Assembly (NCBI GenBank): GCA_023411615.1
Contig: JAEYOR010000060.1
Span: 1-50,619, forward strand
DNA from: Actinomycetes bacterium
GTDB lineage: Bacteria; Actinomycetota; Actinomycetes; Actinomycetales; Demequinaceae
Length of the DNA stretch: 50,619 nt
Reading direction: 5' to 3'
The notes under the pieces are model-generated. The model saw only the letters and a program-made list of their open reading frames with translations. It searched no databases and was not told the DNA's origin. The position numbers and the translations under genes were made by a program. Below are positions 7,647 through 15,677 of this stretch, in pieces. Positions within the stretch are counted from its first letter, which is position 1. Every line of letters begins with the position of its first letter.

Positions 7647-10070
7647 CTAGACGGACGCGACGATCTCCACAACCGAACCGGCCGGAGCATATGGGACGGT
7701 GTTGCCCTCGATCTCCTTGCCGTCAACGGTGAGCTTGGCACCCTTGGCGCCGGTGGACGTCACCGTCACCTTGTACGTGGCGCCACGAATTTGACGGGTC
7801 ACCGTGTACTCGCCCACCTCGGCGCCGATGCACGGATCGACCACAAGGCCGTCGTAGTCAGGACGCACGCCGAGCAGATACTGCGACACGGCGACAAAGT
7901 TCCACGACGCCGTACCGGTGAGCCATGAGTTCTTCGCCTCGCCATGACGCACCGCGTCCTTGCCCGCGATCATCTGGGCGTAGACGTACGGCTCAAGGCG
8001 GTGAACCTCGGAGATCTCCTCGCGGTAGGCGGGAGTGATCTGCTTGTAGTACTCCCACGCGTATTCGGGGCGGCCCACAATCGTCTCCGCGATGATGACC
8101 CACGGGTTGTTGTGGCAGAAGATGCCCGCGTTCTCCTTGTAGCCCGGTGGGTAGCTCGTCACCTCACCCAACTCCACGTGGTACTTCGTGTACGCGGGGT
8201 TGAGCAGCACGATGCCGTGCGGAGTGTTGAGGCGCTCGCGGACGGAGTCGAGGGCCTGGACAGCCTTGCCGTCCTCGAGACCGATGCCGCCCATGATGCA
8301 GTAGCCCTGGGGCTCGATCCAGATTTGGCCGTCCTCGTTTTCCTTGGAGCCAACGGGGTTGCCGTAGTAGTCGTACGCACGGCGGAACCACTCGCCGTCC
8401 CACCCGTGGTTGGTGACGGCGGCGCGCATGTCCTCAATTGCCTTCTCCGCGCGCTGCGCCTCCTCCTCGTCTCCACGGCGTCGTGCCAGTGCCGCGTACT
8501 CGGGGCCGATCGCGCAGAACATGCCGGCGATGAAAACCGACTCCGCAACGCCACCGGTCTTGTTACCGGTGGTCTGGAAGGACTCGCCGGGCTCGGTCGA
8601 GAAGCAGTTGAGGTTGAGGCAGTCGTTCCAGTCAGCGCGGCCGATGAGGGGCAAACCATGCGGGCCGGCCTTGTCGAGCGGGTGGTTGAACGAGCGACGC
8701 AGGTGTTCCATGAGCGTCGCAGCCTTCGACTCGTCATTGTCGAAGGGCACCATCTCATCGAGGATCGCGAAGTCGCCCGTCTCCTTGACATAGGCGGCGA
8801 CACCGAGGATGAGCCACAGCGGGTCATCGTTGAAGCCGGAGCCGAGCGTGTGGTTTCCACGCTTGGTGAGCGGCTGGTACTGGTGGTACGCGGAGCCGTC
8901 CTCAAACTGCGTCGACGCGATGTCGATGATGCGCTCACGGGCGCGCTCCGGCACGAGGTGCACAAAGCCAAGGAGGTCCTGCGAGGAGTCACGGAAGCCC
9001 ATGCCGCGGCCCATGCCCGTCTCAAAGAACGACGCCGAACGCGACATGTTGTACGTCACCATGCACTGGTACTGGTTCCAGATGTTGACCATCCGGTTGA
9101 GCTTGTCGTCACCCGACTCGATCGTGTACGAGCCAAGCAGGTTGTCCCAGTACTCGTTGAGCTTGGCGAACTCGGCGTCGGTCTGGGCGTTGTCGGCGAA
9201 GCGGGCGAGGAGTTCCTTCGCACCGTCCTTCTTGATGACGCCGGGGGCTTCCCACTTGTCGTCAGCGTCGTTCTCGAGGTAGCCGAGCACAAAGGTGAAC
9301 TGCTTGGACTCGCCCGGCGCAAGCGTGACCTCGAGCTGGTGAGACGCGATCGGGTACCAACCCGAGGCGATCGAGTTGCCGGCCTTCCCTGCGTGCGGCA
9401 CAGCGGCCTCGTCGAAGCCGTTGCCAAAGCCGAGGTACGTGTCGCGGTCCGTGTCGAAGCCCGCGATGGGGGCGTTGACGCCGTACACCGCGTAGTGGTT
9501 GCGACGCTCGCGGTACTCCGTCTTGTGGTAGATCGCGCCGTCTTCCACCTCAACCTCACCGATGGAGAGGTTGCGCTGGTAGTTGGTCTGGTCGTCCTCT
9601 GCGTTCCACAGGTTGAACTCAATGAAGGAGAAGAGGCTGAAGGTCTTCGCAGCATCCGAAGTGTTGGTCACCGTCACCTGGTGGACTTCCGCGTTGACGC
9701 CCACCGGGACAAAGAGCAGCACCGAGGCACGCAAGCCGCCGCGCTCACCCGTGATGCGGGTGTAGCCCATGCCGTGACGGGTCTCGAAGAAGTCGAGGTC
9801 CTTCTTGTACGGGCGGTAGCCGGGGCTCCACACATCACCGCCGTCGTTGATCGAGAAGTAACGTCCGCCGTTGTCGACGGGGACGTTGTTATAGCGGTAG
9901 CGCGTCAGACGACGCAGCTTGGCATCACGGTAGAAGCAGTAGCCGCCGCCCGTGTGCGACACCAGACCGAAGAACTCTTGCGAGCCCAGGTAGTTGATCC
10001 ACGGGTACGGAGTGTGAGGCGTCTCAATGACGTACTCACGGGCTTCATCGTCGAAGTGACCGAACTGCAT
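7647..10070 (-). CDS. Cellobiose phosphorylase (GH94)
   Basis: An 807-residue cytoplasmic enzyme that splits cellobiose with phosphate into alpha-glucose 1-phosphate and glucose. It resembles the Cellulomonas enzymes along its whole length, from MQFGHFDDEAREYVI to the C-terminal beta sandwich (VPYAPAGS). The catalytic segment IGRADWNDCLN is at about residues 476-486 and includes the Asp expected as general acid (D480 region). Other family blocks are NNPWVIIAETIVGR and AKNSWLTGTASWNF. The expected length is about 820. The ATG at 10070 was chosen because GGAAGG lies 6 nt upstream; the frame extends to a TTG at 10085 that overlaps that SD. The gene stands alone between a terminator and a putative regulatory region, and would let the cell use cellobiose imported from cellulose breakdown with energy saving. 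Confidence 0.95.
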   Translation of the reverse strand: MQFGHFDDEAREYVIETPHTPYPWINYLGSQEFFGLVSHTGGGYCFYRDAKLRRLTRYRYNNVPVDNGGRYFSINDGGDVWSPGYRPYKKDLDFFETRHGMGYTRITGERGGLRASVLLFVPVGVNAEVHQVTVTNTSDAAKTFSLFSFIEFNLWNAEDDQTNYQRNLSIGEVEVEDGAIYHKTEYRERRNHYAVYGVNAPIAGFDTDRDTYLGFGNGFDEAAVPHAGKAGNSIASGWYPIASHQLEVTLAPGESKQFTFVLGYLENDADDKWEAPGVIKKDGAKELLARFADNAQTDAEFAKLNEYWDNLLGSYTIESGDDKLNRMVNIWNQYQCMVTYNMSRSASFFETGMGRGMGFRDSSQDLLGFVHLVPERARERIIDIASTQFEDGSAYHQYQPLTKRGNHTLGSGFNDDPLWLILGVAAYVKETGDFAILDEMVPFDNDESKAATLMEHLRRSFNHPLDKAGPHGLPLIGRADWNDCLNLNCFSTEPGESFQTTGNKTGGVAESVFIAGMFCAIGPEYAALARRRGDEEEAQRAEKAIEDMRAAVTNHGWDGEWFRRAYDYYGNPVGSKENEDGQIWIEPQGYCIMGGIGLEDGKAVQALDSVRERLNTPHGIVLLNPAYTKYHVELGEVTSYPPGYKENAGIFCHNNPWVIIAETIVGRPEYAWEYYKQITPAYREEISEVHRLEPYVYAQMIAGKDAVRHGEAKNSWLTGTASWNFVAVSQYLLGVRPDYDGLVVDPCIGAEVGEYTVTRQIRGATYKVTVTSTGAKGAKLTVDGKEIEGNTVPYAPAGSVVEIVASV

Positions 10071-10127
10071 GCGGAGACCTTCCAAAAGAGCGGTGGGGCC
10101 ATGCGGCCGGGCCTAAGCCTAACCCTA

Positions 10128-10141
10128 TGATCGCGCTCTCA
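10128..10141. promoter_or_regulatory. Candidate CebR/CelR-like operator of the cellobiose phosphorylase gene
   Basis: The minus-strand sequence TGAGAGCGCGATCA matches 10 of 14 positions of TGGGAGCGCTCCCA, the site of the cellobiose-responsive LacI-family repressors CebR/CelR of actinobacteria. It lies 58 nt upstream of the start codon, between a possible -35 (TTGAGG) and -10 (TAGGGT). One half is good, the other poor. Confidence 0.35.
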
Positions 10142-10178
10142 CGAGGCCTCAAAGCCCCTCTTTCGGCCCCTTTGGCCG

Positions 10179-10194
10179 TTTCAACCGGTTCGAA
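10179..10194. promoter_or_regulatory. Candidate LacI-type palindrome
   Basis: TTTCAACCGGTTCGAA has a perfect AACCGGTT core with the outer AA/TT pairs also symmetric; LacI-family operators share a central CG or CCGG in such palindromes. It lies between the divergent cellobiose phosphorylase and PLDc_N-like genes. Confidence 0.3.
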
Positions 10195-10303
10195 TGTGCA
10201 ACAATTCGCGCCCGTGTGTCCTGGACCACAGCGTCGGACGCTTGAAACGGGGCCCGCGGGGGCGTCGGCCGGGCGTCAATAGACGCAATTGCGCGTCCAC
10301 GCC

Positions 10304-10309
10304 TAGGGT
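10304..10309 (+). promoter_or_regulatory. Probable -10 box (TAGGGT) for a leaderless start at 10316
   Basis: TAGGGT is followed by exactly 6 nt and then the ATG of the PLDc_N-like gene, with no Shine-Dalgarno sequence. Confidence 0.5.
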
Positions 10310-10315
10310 GGGCGC

Positions 10316-10615
10316 ATGCGCTATCTGCTGCCAATGATCCTCTACTTGGGCCTCACCGCGTATGTGCTCGCTGACATCGCGCAGGCGCGTGACGAGGAGC
10401 CATTCCGGATGCCCAAGGTGCTGTGGGTGCTCATCGTGCTCTTTGCGCCGTTTGTGGGCGCGGGCGCGTGGATTCTTGCCAAGTGGATGAACCGTGGCGG
10501 CGGTGGTGACGGGCAGCAACGGCGGGCGCCTTCCGCGCCGGATGACGACCCCGAGTACCTCACGTGGCTTGCAGAACAAGAACGACGCCGACGCCAGGAG
10601 GGCGGACGGGGTTAG
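10316..10615 (+). CDS. PLDc_N domain-containing small membrane protein
   Basis: A 99-residue protein with two membrane helices (about residues 4-22 and 38-60). The segment DEEPFRMPKVLWVLIVLFAP followed by GAGAWILAKW is the pattern of the phospholipase D nuclease N-terminal (PLDc_N) domain, a two-helix module also found at the N-terminus of cardiolipin synthases and as stand-alone proteins. The C-terminal part is Arg/Gly-rich and cytoplasmic. No catalytic HKD motif is present, so it is not an enzyme by itself. The start codon appears leaderless. Function unknown. Confidence 0.8.
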   Translation: MRYLLPMILYLGLTAYVLADIAQARDEEPFRMPKVLWVLIVLFAPFVGAGAWILAKWMNRGGGGDGQQRRAPSAPDDDPEYLTWLAEQERRRRQEGGRG

Positions 10616-10635
10616 GAACCTTTTGAGGGGGACAC

Positions 10636-11775
10636 ATGAAGACGTTGATCAAATGGTGCGCGCTCGCAGTTGGTGTCGCGATGCTCGCGGGCTGCGTCGA
10701 TACGCTGACCGCTGAAGAGCTCGATTCGTTGACGGTAGACCCTGACGACTACGCAGAAGGCACTTCGGGTGTGGTGACGAGCCCCGATGGAACGATTACC
10801 ATCAGCCTGCCTGCGAGTTGGTACGACCACTCCGCGGCCTACATGGCCGATGTACCGAACTCCGCGCTCAGCGCCATGTGGGGCACCAAGCCCACGAGTG
10901 TGCCCAATCAAGGTACCTTTGCGACCGTGTCCACCGTCCCGATCGTGGGGGACCACGTCACGGTCCAGGACCTGGAGGACGAGTTCTCGGCTGTTCAGCG
11001 GTCGAGCTTTAGTGGAGAACTCACGGAAGAGAACGGAGAGTTCACCACATCGACGGACGGACAAGCGGCGTGGACGCGGTTTGTTGGCACGCTCGGAGAT
11101 CATGAGGCGACGCTCATCGCAGTGGTCATTCTGCAAGAGGGCCGCGCCGCTCGATTCCTCATCGAAGCGGAGCCGGGTGGCGAGCGTCAAGCCGACGCCT
11201 TGTTCTGGGCCCTGCGCTCCGTGCGGCTCGCTCCCTTCAACCCGGAGACGGACGGCGAAGGGCATTTTGTCGACGGTGCCTACGTACAGGACACGGCCAT
11301 TTCGGTCACACCCGCAGCCGAATGGATGCCGTTCCCGAGCGCTCCGACTGTGCGCGATCTCGCCCTCCAGAGCGAAGCCGCGTACGCAGGTCTGTGGTTC
11401 ATCCCGAACGAAACGGGAACCGGACAGGTGCTCGCGATGATCATGATCGCCGAGCGACAGCCAGGCGCTCAGACACCCGAGGAGTTGGCGGAAGACGCTG
11501 GGGAGGTGGGCGACGTGATCGACACCCCGGCCGCGGGATCCCACAAAGTGACGTCGATCGACCGTGTGGCACTCGAGAACGGCATCGAGGGAACCCTCGT
11601 TTGCACCAACGCGCTCGCCGCAGACTTGCCCAGCGACTATGGCGTGTGCACCTACGTGCTGATGCAGGGCAAGTGGTGGATTACTGCCGCCCTCGAGGGT
11701 GTGGGCATTGGCGAGAGCGAGACGCAGTCACTCGAAGGAGTGCTGGCGGGTGCGGAGTTGGCGCCACCGGCTTGA
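10636..11775 (+). CDS. Hypothetical lipoprotein
   Basis: A 379-residue exported protein with signal peptide and lipobox MLAGC (Cys at about residue 21). No domain was recognised. The mature part seems to contain two similar halves: each begins with a short segment such as GTITISLPASWYDH or TAISVTPAAEWMPFP and continues with an alpha/beta pattern, suggesting an internal duplication. Two cysteines near residues 320 and 334 (TLVCTNALA, GVCTYV) may form a disulfide. GAGGGGG precedes the ATG. It lies 20 nt after the PLDc_N-like gene and is probably in the same transcript. It ends 26 nt from the convergent CAP/FN3 gene. Confidence 0.7.
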   Translation: MKTLIKWCALAVGVAMLAGCVDTLTAEELDSLTVDPDDYAEGTSGVVTSPDGTITISLPASWYDHSAAYMADVPNSALSAMWGTKPTSVPNQGTFATVSTVPIVGDHVTVQDLEDEFSAVQRSSFSGELTEENGEFTTSTDGQAAWTRFVGTLGDHEATLIAVVILQEGRAARFLIEAEPGGERQADALFWALRSVRLAPFNPETDGEGHFVDGAYVQDTAISVTPAAEWMPFPSAPTVRDLALQSEAAYAGLWFIPNETGTGQVLAMIMIAERQPGAQTPEELAEDAGEVGDVIDTPAAGSHKVTSIDRVALENGIEGTLVCTNALAADLPSDYGVCTYVLMQGKWWITAALEGVGIGESETQSLEGVLAGAELAPPA

Positions 11776-11801
11776 ACACGGGCGTTCTGACTGGTGGTTC
11801 C

Positions 11802-13193
11802 CTAAGGCGCCGTCTTCACTGGAGCTGACGAGTCCGACCACACACCAGCCCAACCCACCGCATTACGCACAGCAACCTGGAACAGGTATGTCTTGCCCGG
11901 GGTCAACCCCGTCACTTTCGTTGAGGTCCCTGCCGGATTACCCAACACCTGCGTGTAATTCGGATTCCACGTCTTCCCACCATCATCCGAACGACGCACC
12001 ACATACTCAACAATCGTCGAGCCACCATTGGCAGGCGCCGACCACGACACATCAACCGACGTGCCCGTCACATTCGACGTCGACACCGCCCCCGACACCC
12101 GCGACGGCAAACCAGCCTGAACCGTCTTCACTGGAGCTGACGAGTCCGACCACACACCAGCCCAACCCACACTGTTACGCACCGCGACCTGGAACACATA
12201 CGTCTTGCCCGGCGTCAACCCCGACACCCGCACCGACGTGGCAGCCGGATTACCCAACACCTGCGTGTAATTCGGATTCCACGTCTTGCCACCATCATCC
12301 GAACGACGCACCACATACTCAACAATCGGCGACCCACCATTAGCCGGAGCCGACCACGACACATCAACCGACGTGCCCGTCACATTCGACGTCGACACCG
12401 CCCCCGACACCCGCGACGGCAAACCAGGAGGCGCCTTCGCCTCAACTTGGAACGTGCCCGCGCCACTGGGCCAACCTGCGTATAGCGTGGCGCCACCAGA
12501 GCTCAGAAGCTTTGCGCTGTAGGTTCCCGGCGGCACGTCGGAAAATACATAACGGTTACCAGACCTGGTCCCGCACTGCCGGAAGAACTCGCTCTTCGAC
12601 GGCTCCCGCACGAGAACCACACACTGAACTGTGCCGGAGTACGAGAGGTCGTCCAAGTCGATCACGGCATCTCCGGGATTCGGGATGGCGCTAGGTGTCC
12701 CGTAATCACCAAACACCTGGACCCCCCAGGTGAGCCCACTGTCGTCTTGGTACGTTCCCACGCCCACATGGGTCCAGCGCGTGTTGAGCATGTTCGCCTT
12801 GTGCCCTGGGCTTTCGCGCCACTGCGCGAGCAGTCGGTCGTAAGGCTGTGAGTAGCCGCCGTTCACCGCAATGTTCTCGCCCACTGCCTGCCAGCCAGTC
12901 GGCACCTGGGACGACATATCGGGGTTGTGGCGAAATGCCGAATCCATATTCCCTGAGCCTGCGAAGTCACTCGCCATGCGTTCTGCCCAAGCTTGTGCCA
13001 CCGCCGAAAGCCTTGGGTCATGAACCAGGCGTTCGGTTCCGTTGGCGATGCGATAGTCGTTGGTACCACGCAATACGGTCTCGAAGCCTTGCGCCGTCTC
13101 GTCTTCAGCAGCAACGACCGGCATGGTCGCTACAACTGAAACCAGCGACGCAAGAATCAAAGCGCTCAGAATCCGCCAACGGCCCGCAATCAT
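11802..13193 (-). CDS. Secreted CAP (SCP/PR1) domain protein with two fibronectin type III repeats
   Basis: A 463-residue secreted protein. A signal peptide (about residues 1-28) precedes a CAP domain at about 38-165, including GENIAVNGGY and WRESPGHKANMLN, the usual bacterial CAP blocks with His residues near the cavity. A short beta-rich segment (about 170-250) with cysteines follows, then two FN3 domains (about 255-355 and 358-460) that are nearly identical to each other. FN3 modules are common in actinobacterial extracellular enzymes. The CAP domain's role in bacteria is mostly unknown. The start ATG lies 6 nt after a TAGCAT box and has no SD. No sortase signal was seen. Confidence 0.88.
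   Translation of the reverse strand: MIAGRWRILSALILASLVSVVATMPVVAAEDETAQGFETVLRGTNDYRIANGTERLVHDPRLSAVAQAWAERMASDFAGSGNMDSAFRHNPDMSSQVPTGWQAVGENIAVNGGYSQPYDRLLAQWRESPGHKANMLNTRWTHVGVGTYQDDSGLTWGVQVFGDYGTPSAIPNPGDAVIDLDDLSYSGTVQCVVLVREPSKSEFFRQCGTRSGNRYVFSDVPPGTYSAKLLSSGGATLYAGWPSGAGTFQVEAKAPPGLPSRVSGAVSTSNVTGTSVDVSWSAPANGGSPIVEYVVRRSDDGGKTWNPNYTQVLGNPAATSVRVSGLTPGKTYVFQVAVRNSVGWAGVWSDSSAPVKTVQAGLPSRVSGAVSTSNVTGTSVDVSWSAPANGGSTIVEYVVRRSDDGGKTWNPNYTQVLGNPAGTSTKVTGLTPGKTYLFQVAVRNAVGWAGVWSDSSAPVKTAP
11811..12427 (-). repeat. Tandem 312-bp repeat encoding the two FN3 domains
   Basis: The DNA at 11811-12122 recurs at 12123-12427 with a period of 312 bp (104 codons). Long stretches are identical, including the interdomain linker, pointing to a recent duplication or ongoing homogenisation. 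Confidence 0.85.
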
Positions 13194-13199
13194 GGTGCG

Positions 13200-13205
13200 A
13201 TGCTA
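13200..13205 (-). promoter_or_regulatory. Probable -10 box (TAGCAT) for leaderless CAP/FN3 gene
   Basis: On the minus strand TAGCAT is followed by exactly 6 nt and then ATG at 13193. No clear -35 was identified. Confidence 0.5.
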
Positions 13206-13307
13206 GTTGAGGTTGACACACGTTTGCGTGCTTTGTGGCGATTTGCACTCCGCGCCCGCCGGAGGCTCGAGCGCGTTGTCTCAGTGCGCGTAGAGCCCAG
13301 CGCGCGA

Positions 13308-13313
13308 TAGGTT
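13308..13313 (+). promoter_or_regulatory. Probable -10 box (TAGGTT) for leaderless dcd
   Basis: TAGGTT is followed by 6 nt and the ATG of dcd at 13320. There is no Shine-Dalgarno sequence in the gap. Confidence 0.5.
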
Positions 13314-13319
13314 CATCTC

Positions 13320-13895
13320 ATGTTGCTCTCGGACCGCGATATCCGCGCCGCCATCGACGCCGGCGCAGTGACCCTCGACCCGTACGAGCCGGACATGATC
13401 CAGCCGTCCTCGATCGATGTGCGTCTCGACAAGTACTTCCGCGTCTTCGACAATCACAAGTACGCAGCCATTGACCCCTCGGTCGAACAGCCTGAGCTCA
13501 CGCGCCTGGTCGAGGTTGAGACGCGCAAACCGTTTGTATTGCACCCAGGCGAGTTCGTGCTCGGCTCCACGTACGAGTCCGTTTCGTTGCCCGACGACAT
13601 TGCTGCACGTCTCGAAGGAAAGTCCTCCCTGGGGCGGCTCGGCTTGCTCACGCATTCAACCGCCGGGTTCATCGACCCCGGCTTCGAAGGCAATGTCACC
13701 CTCGAACTGTCTAACACCGCCACGTTGCCGATCTACTTGTGGCCGGGCATGAAGATTGGACAATTGTGCTTCTTCAGGCTCACGTCGCCCGCAGAGCACC
13801 CGTACGGATCCGAGAAGTACGGGTCGCGGTACCGCGGTCAGCGGGGACCGACAGCATCGCGTGCGTTCCAGAACTTTTACCGGACCGAGGTTTAG
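13320..13895 (+). CDS. dcd: dCTP deaminase (probably bifunctional, dUMP-forming)
   Basis: A 191-residue cytoplasmic enzyme of the dCTP deaminase/dUTPase trimer family. The nucleotide-binding and catalytic blocks are intact: MIQPSSIDVRL, the EGKSSLGRLGLLTHSTAGFIDPGFEG segment (nucleophile-activating Glu and conserved Ser/Arg), and the C-terminal GSRYRGQRGPTASR lid. In mycobacteria the homologue converts dCTP directly to dUMP by combined deamination and pyrophosphate hydrolysis; the Ala in HSTAGFIDPG fits that type, though this is inferred. It supplies dUMP for thymidylate synthesis. The glycan locus begins 9 nt after its stop. Confidence 0.95.
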   Translation: MLLSDRDIRAAIDAGAVTLDPYEPDMIQPSSIDVRLDKYFRVFDNHKYAAIDPSVEQPELTRLVEVETRKPFVLHPGEFVLGSTYESVSLPDDIAARLEGKSSLGRLGLLTHSTAGFIDPGFEGNVTLELSNTATLPIYLWPGMKIGQLCFFRLTSPAEHPYGSEKYGSRYRGQRGPTASRAFQNFYRTEV

Positions 13896-13904
13896 GTACC
13901 GGTT

Positions 13905-14540
13905 ATGCCAGACGGGGCAAACTCAATTGGCCTGTTGGGCGCTGGCGCACATGCAGACGAGATCTCTGAGTATGTCCCTGCGGGCTCCATCGCATTCCGA
14001 GCGGTTGACGATGCCTACCTTGATCCATCCAATGTCGCGCTCATTGCCCTGTCGACGTCGGATGCAGAACACCTGAACACCCCAGTAGTCGCCGCCGTCG
14101 GTGCGCCAGGGCTGCGTCGAGAACTCGTAGCTCGGTGGCGCGGCACGAACTACGCAAGGGTTATCGCTGAGTCCGCCACGGTCGCGGTGTCTGCCTCCAT
14201 TGGCGAGGGCAGCGTGGTCATGGCAGGTGCCGTGTGCTCGACACGAGTCCATGTCGGGCGTCATGTCTCGGTGAACATTGGGGCAACTGTCAGCCACGAC
14301 ACTGTGCTTGGCGATTACGCGACTCTTTCGCCCGGGGTGCACGTCGCCGGGCGTTGTGTCATTGGCGCCGGAGTCTTCCTTGGAATTGGTGCAGTTGTGT
14401 CGGACGGCGTCACGATCACAGATGGCGCCGTTGTGGGTGCGGGGGCAGTTGTCCTCGACGACATCACTGAATGTGGCACCTACGTTGGCGTACCCGCGCG
14501 CCTGACGAAGCGCCGCCACGTTTGGCTAAACGCGCTATAG
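13905..14540 (+). CDS. NeuD/PglD-like sugar O- or N-acyltransferase
   Basis: A 211-residue enzyme with an N-terminal Rossmann-like domain (GLLGAGAHADEI, about residues 8-19) and a C-terminal left-handed beta-helix of hexapeptide repeats (about 95-195: IGEGSVVMAGAV ... VGAGAVVLDDI). The catalytic His of the SHD motif (NIGATVSHDTVLGDY) is present. PglD-type enzymes acetylate the 4-amino group of UDP- or dTDP-4-amino-4,6-dideoxysugars, and NeuD types O-acetylate sialic acid. The VioA-like aminotransferase two genes away favours the first role. It follows dcd by 9 nt and converges on the WecF-like gene with overlapping stop codons (CTATAG). Confidence 0.85.
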   Translation: MPDGANSIGLLGAGAHADEISEYVPAGSIAFRAVDDAYLDPSNVALIALSTSDAEHLNTPVVAAVGAPGLRRELVARWRGTNYARVIAESATVAVSASIGEGSVVMAGAVCSTRVHVGRHVSVNIGATVSHDTVLGDYATLSPGVHVAGRCVIGAGVFLGIGAVVSDGVTITDGAVVGAGAVVLDDITECGTYVGVPARLTKRRHVWLNAL

Positions 14541-15659
14541 ACCGGCCAGAGCGACGACAGCACGCACATTCTCGACCACTGTTTCTCGGCTCCAATACTG
14601 CCTGAGCATCTCTCGATGCGCGGCGATCTCCCGACTCCCCAAGGAGTTGGATGCGAGCTCCCCGAATCGCGTGGAGTGGAGGTCATTGACGACGACACCG
14701 CGTGACGACAAGTAACGCGTGACTGGATTGCGATCGTCGAGAACGATGTGAGAGCCCTGCCACAGCGCGCGAAGCACGTTTCCAAGACCTTGCTGGCGAT
14801 AGTGGCCCATGACGACAACGCTGCAACCCGCCATGACGTCGTGGTACTCGTCGAGGGGGAGGGAGCTCACCAACGGGACAAAACGATCGCCAAAGAGATC
14901 CTGCCCTCGGCTCACAACTGCATCTCTATAGGCGGGCGATCCATAACTCAAGGGGGTGATCACGCGGGCATCGCCAAGATCTTGATGCCTCAAGTGTTCA
15001 AATACGTCGAGGTGGTTGTTTTCCGCCGAGGCGGAGTTGCCCACGAGAATGTCCCGGCCTGAAATGCGGTCGTGTCCACGGGACATCGTGTCCTCGATAC
15101 TTGCGTAGTTGAGCTGGATATATGTGCCGGCAAACTGGCGGAAGCGCCGGGTGAAGACTGCGAAGTCTTCAGGCACCGGTGCAGAGAAGTAGTCAGTGCG
15201 ACGCGCTGCCTGGCGTCGAACGCGAGCTAACCGCTTCCATTCGATTGCTCGATCAATCCAGTAAGACCGGTCGAATTGTGTGCGCGCAAGTCGTGATGTG
15301 AGAGGTCCAAGCAACCCAGCGGACGGATTGAAACCGTTGCCGTAATAGTCCCCGCCCCATCCACTCCACACGACCACTGGTCCATGCGGGACCTGGGCAA
15401 GCGCCTCGATTACCGGGTTCTGCGCGCCATGGAATATGACGAGCGCTGCCCGCGATGCTTTCTCCACGATCGTCGCCGTCGCCTCAGACCCGAATGGCAC
15501 GGACTGCCGCGTGACCGCATCTGGAAGGGCGACATGCGTGAGATCGAATCCCACTCCCACAACATGATTGGCGCCGGGCGCCACCTCGTCAAAAACGCCG
15601 CCAACAAAGCTCAGGAACGACGGCCCAGTAACAACGTGAAGTATTCGAGCGTCGTTCAC
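14535..15659 (-). CDS. WecF/GT56-like 4-acetamido-4,6-dideoxyhexose transferase
   Basis: A 374-residue protein resembling the GT56 family, in which WecF transfers 4-acetamido-4,6-dideoxy-D-galactose from TDP to the lipid-linked ECA intermediate. Recognisable blocks are ILVGNSASAENNHLDV (phosphate-binding region of WecF), RVITPLSYGSPAY, and RQQGLGNVLRALWQGSHIVL followed by RNPVTRYL. No membrane helix is seen. The start is GTG at 15659 and the gene lies 18 nt downstream of the aminotransferase gene, so they form an operon. Substrate identity is inferred from family and neighbour. WecF-like enzymes are unexpected in an actinobacterium, supporting transfer of this part of the locus. Confidence 0.72.
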   Translation of the reverse strand: MNDARILHVVTGPSFLSFVGGVFDEVAPGANHVVGVGFDLTHVALPDAVTRQSVPFGSEATATIVEKASRAALVIFHGAQNPVIEALAQVPHGPVVVWSGWGGDYYGNGFNPSAGLLGPLTSRLARTQFDRSYWIDRAIEWKRLARVRRQAARRTDYFSAPVPEDFAVFTRRFRQFAGTYIQLNYASIEDTMSRGHDRISGRDILVGNSASAENNHLDVFEHLRHQDLGDARVITPLSYGSPAYRDAVVSRGQDLFGDRFVPLVSSLPLDEYHDVMAGCSVVVMGHYRQQGLGNVLRALWQGSHIVLDDRNPVTRYLSSRGVVVNDLHSTRFGELASNSLGSREIAAHREMLRQYWSRETVVENVRAVVALAGL

Positions 15660-15677
15660 GTCGCTGCCTGCCGGGTG

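Noticed and set aside
7944..10130. A 728-codon open frame on the plus strand opposite cellobiose phosphorylase
   Set aside because: It is antisense to a clear GH94 gene and arises from codon bias in high-GC DNA; its translation is rich in V, R and A with no domain or ribosome binding site.
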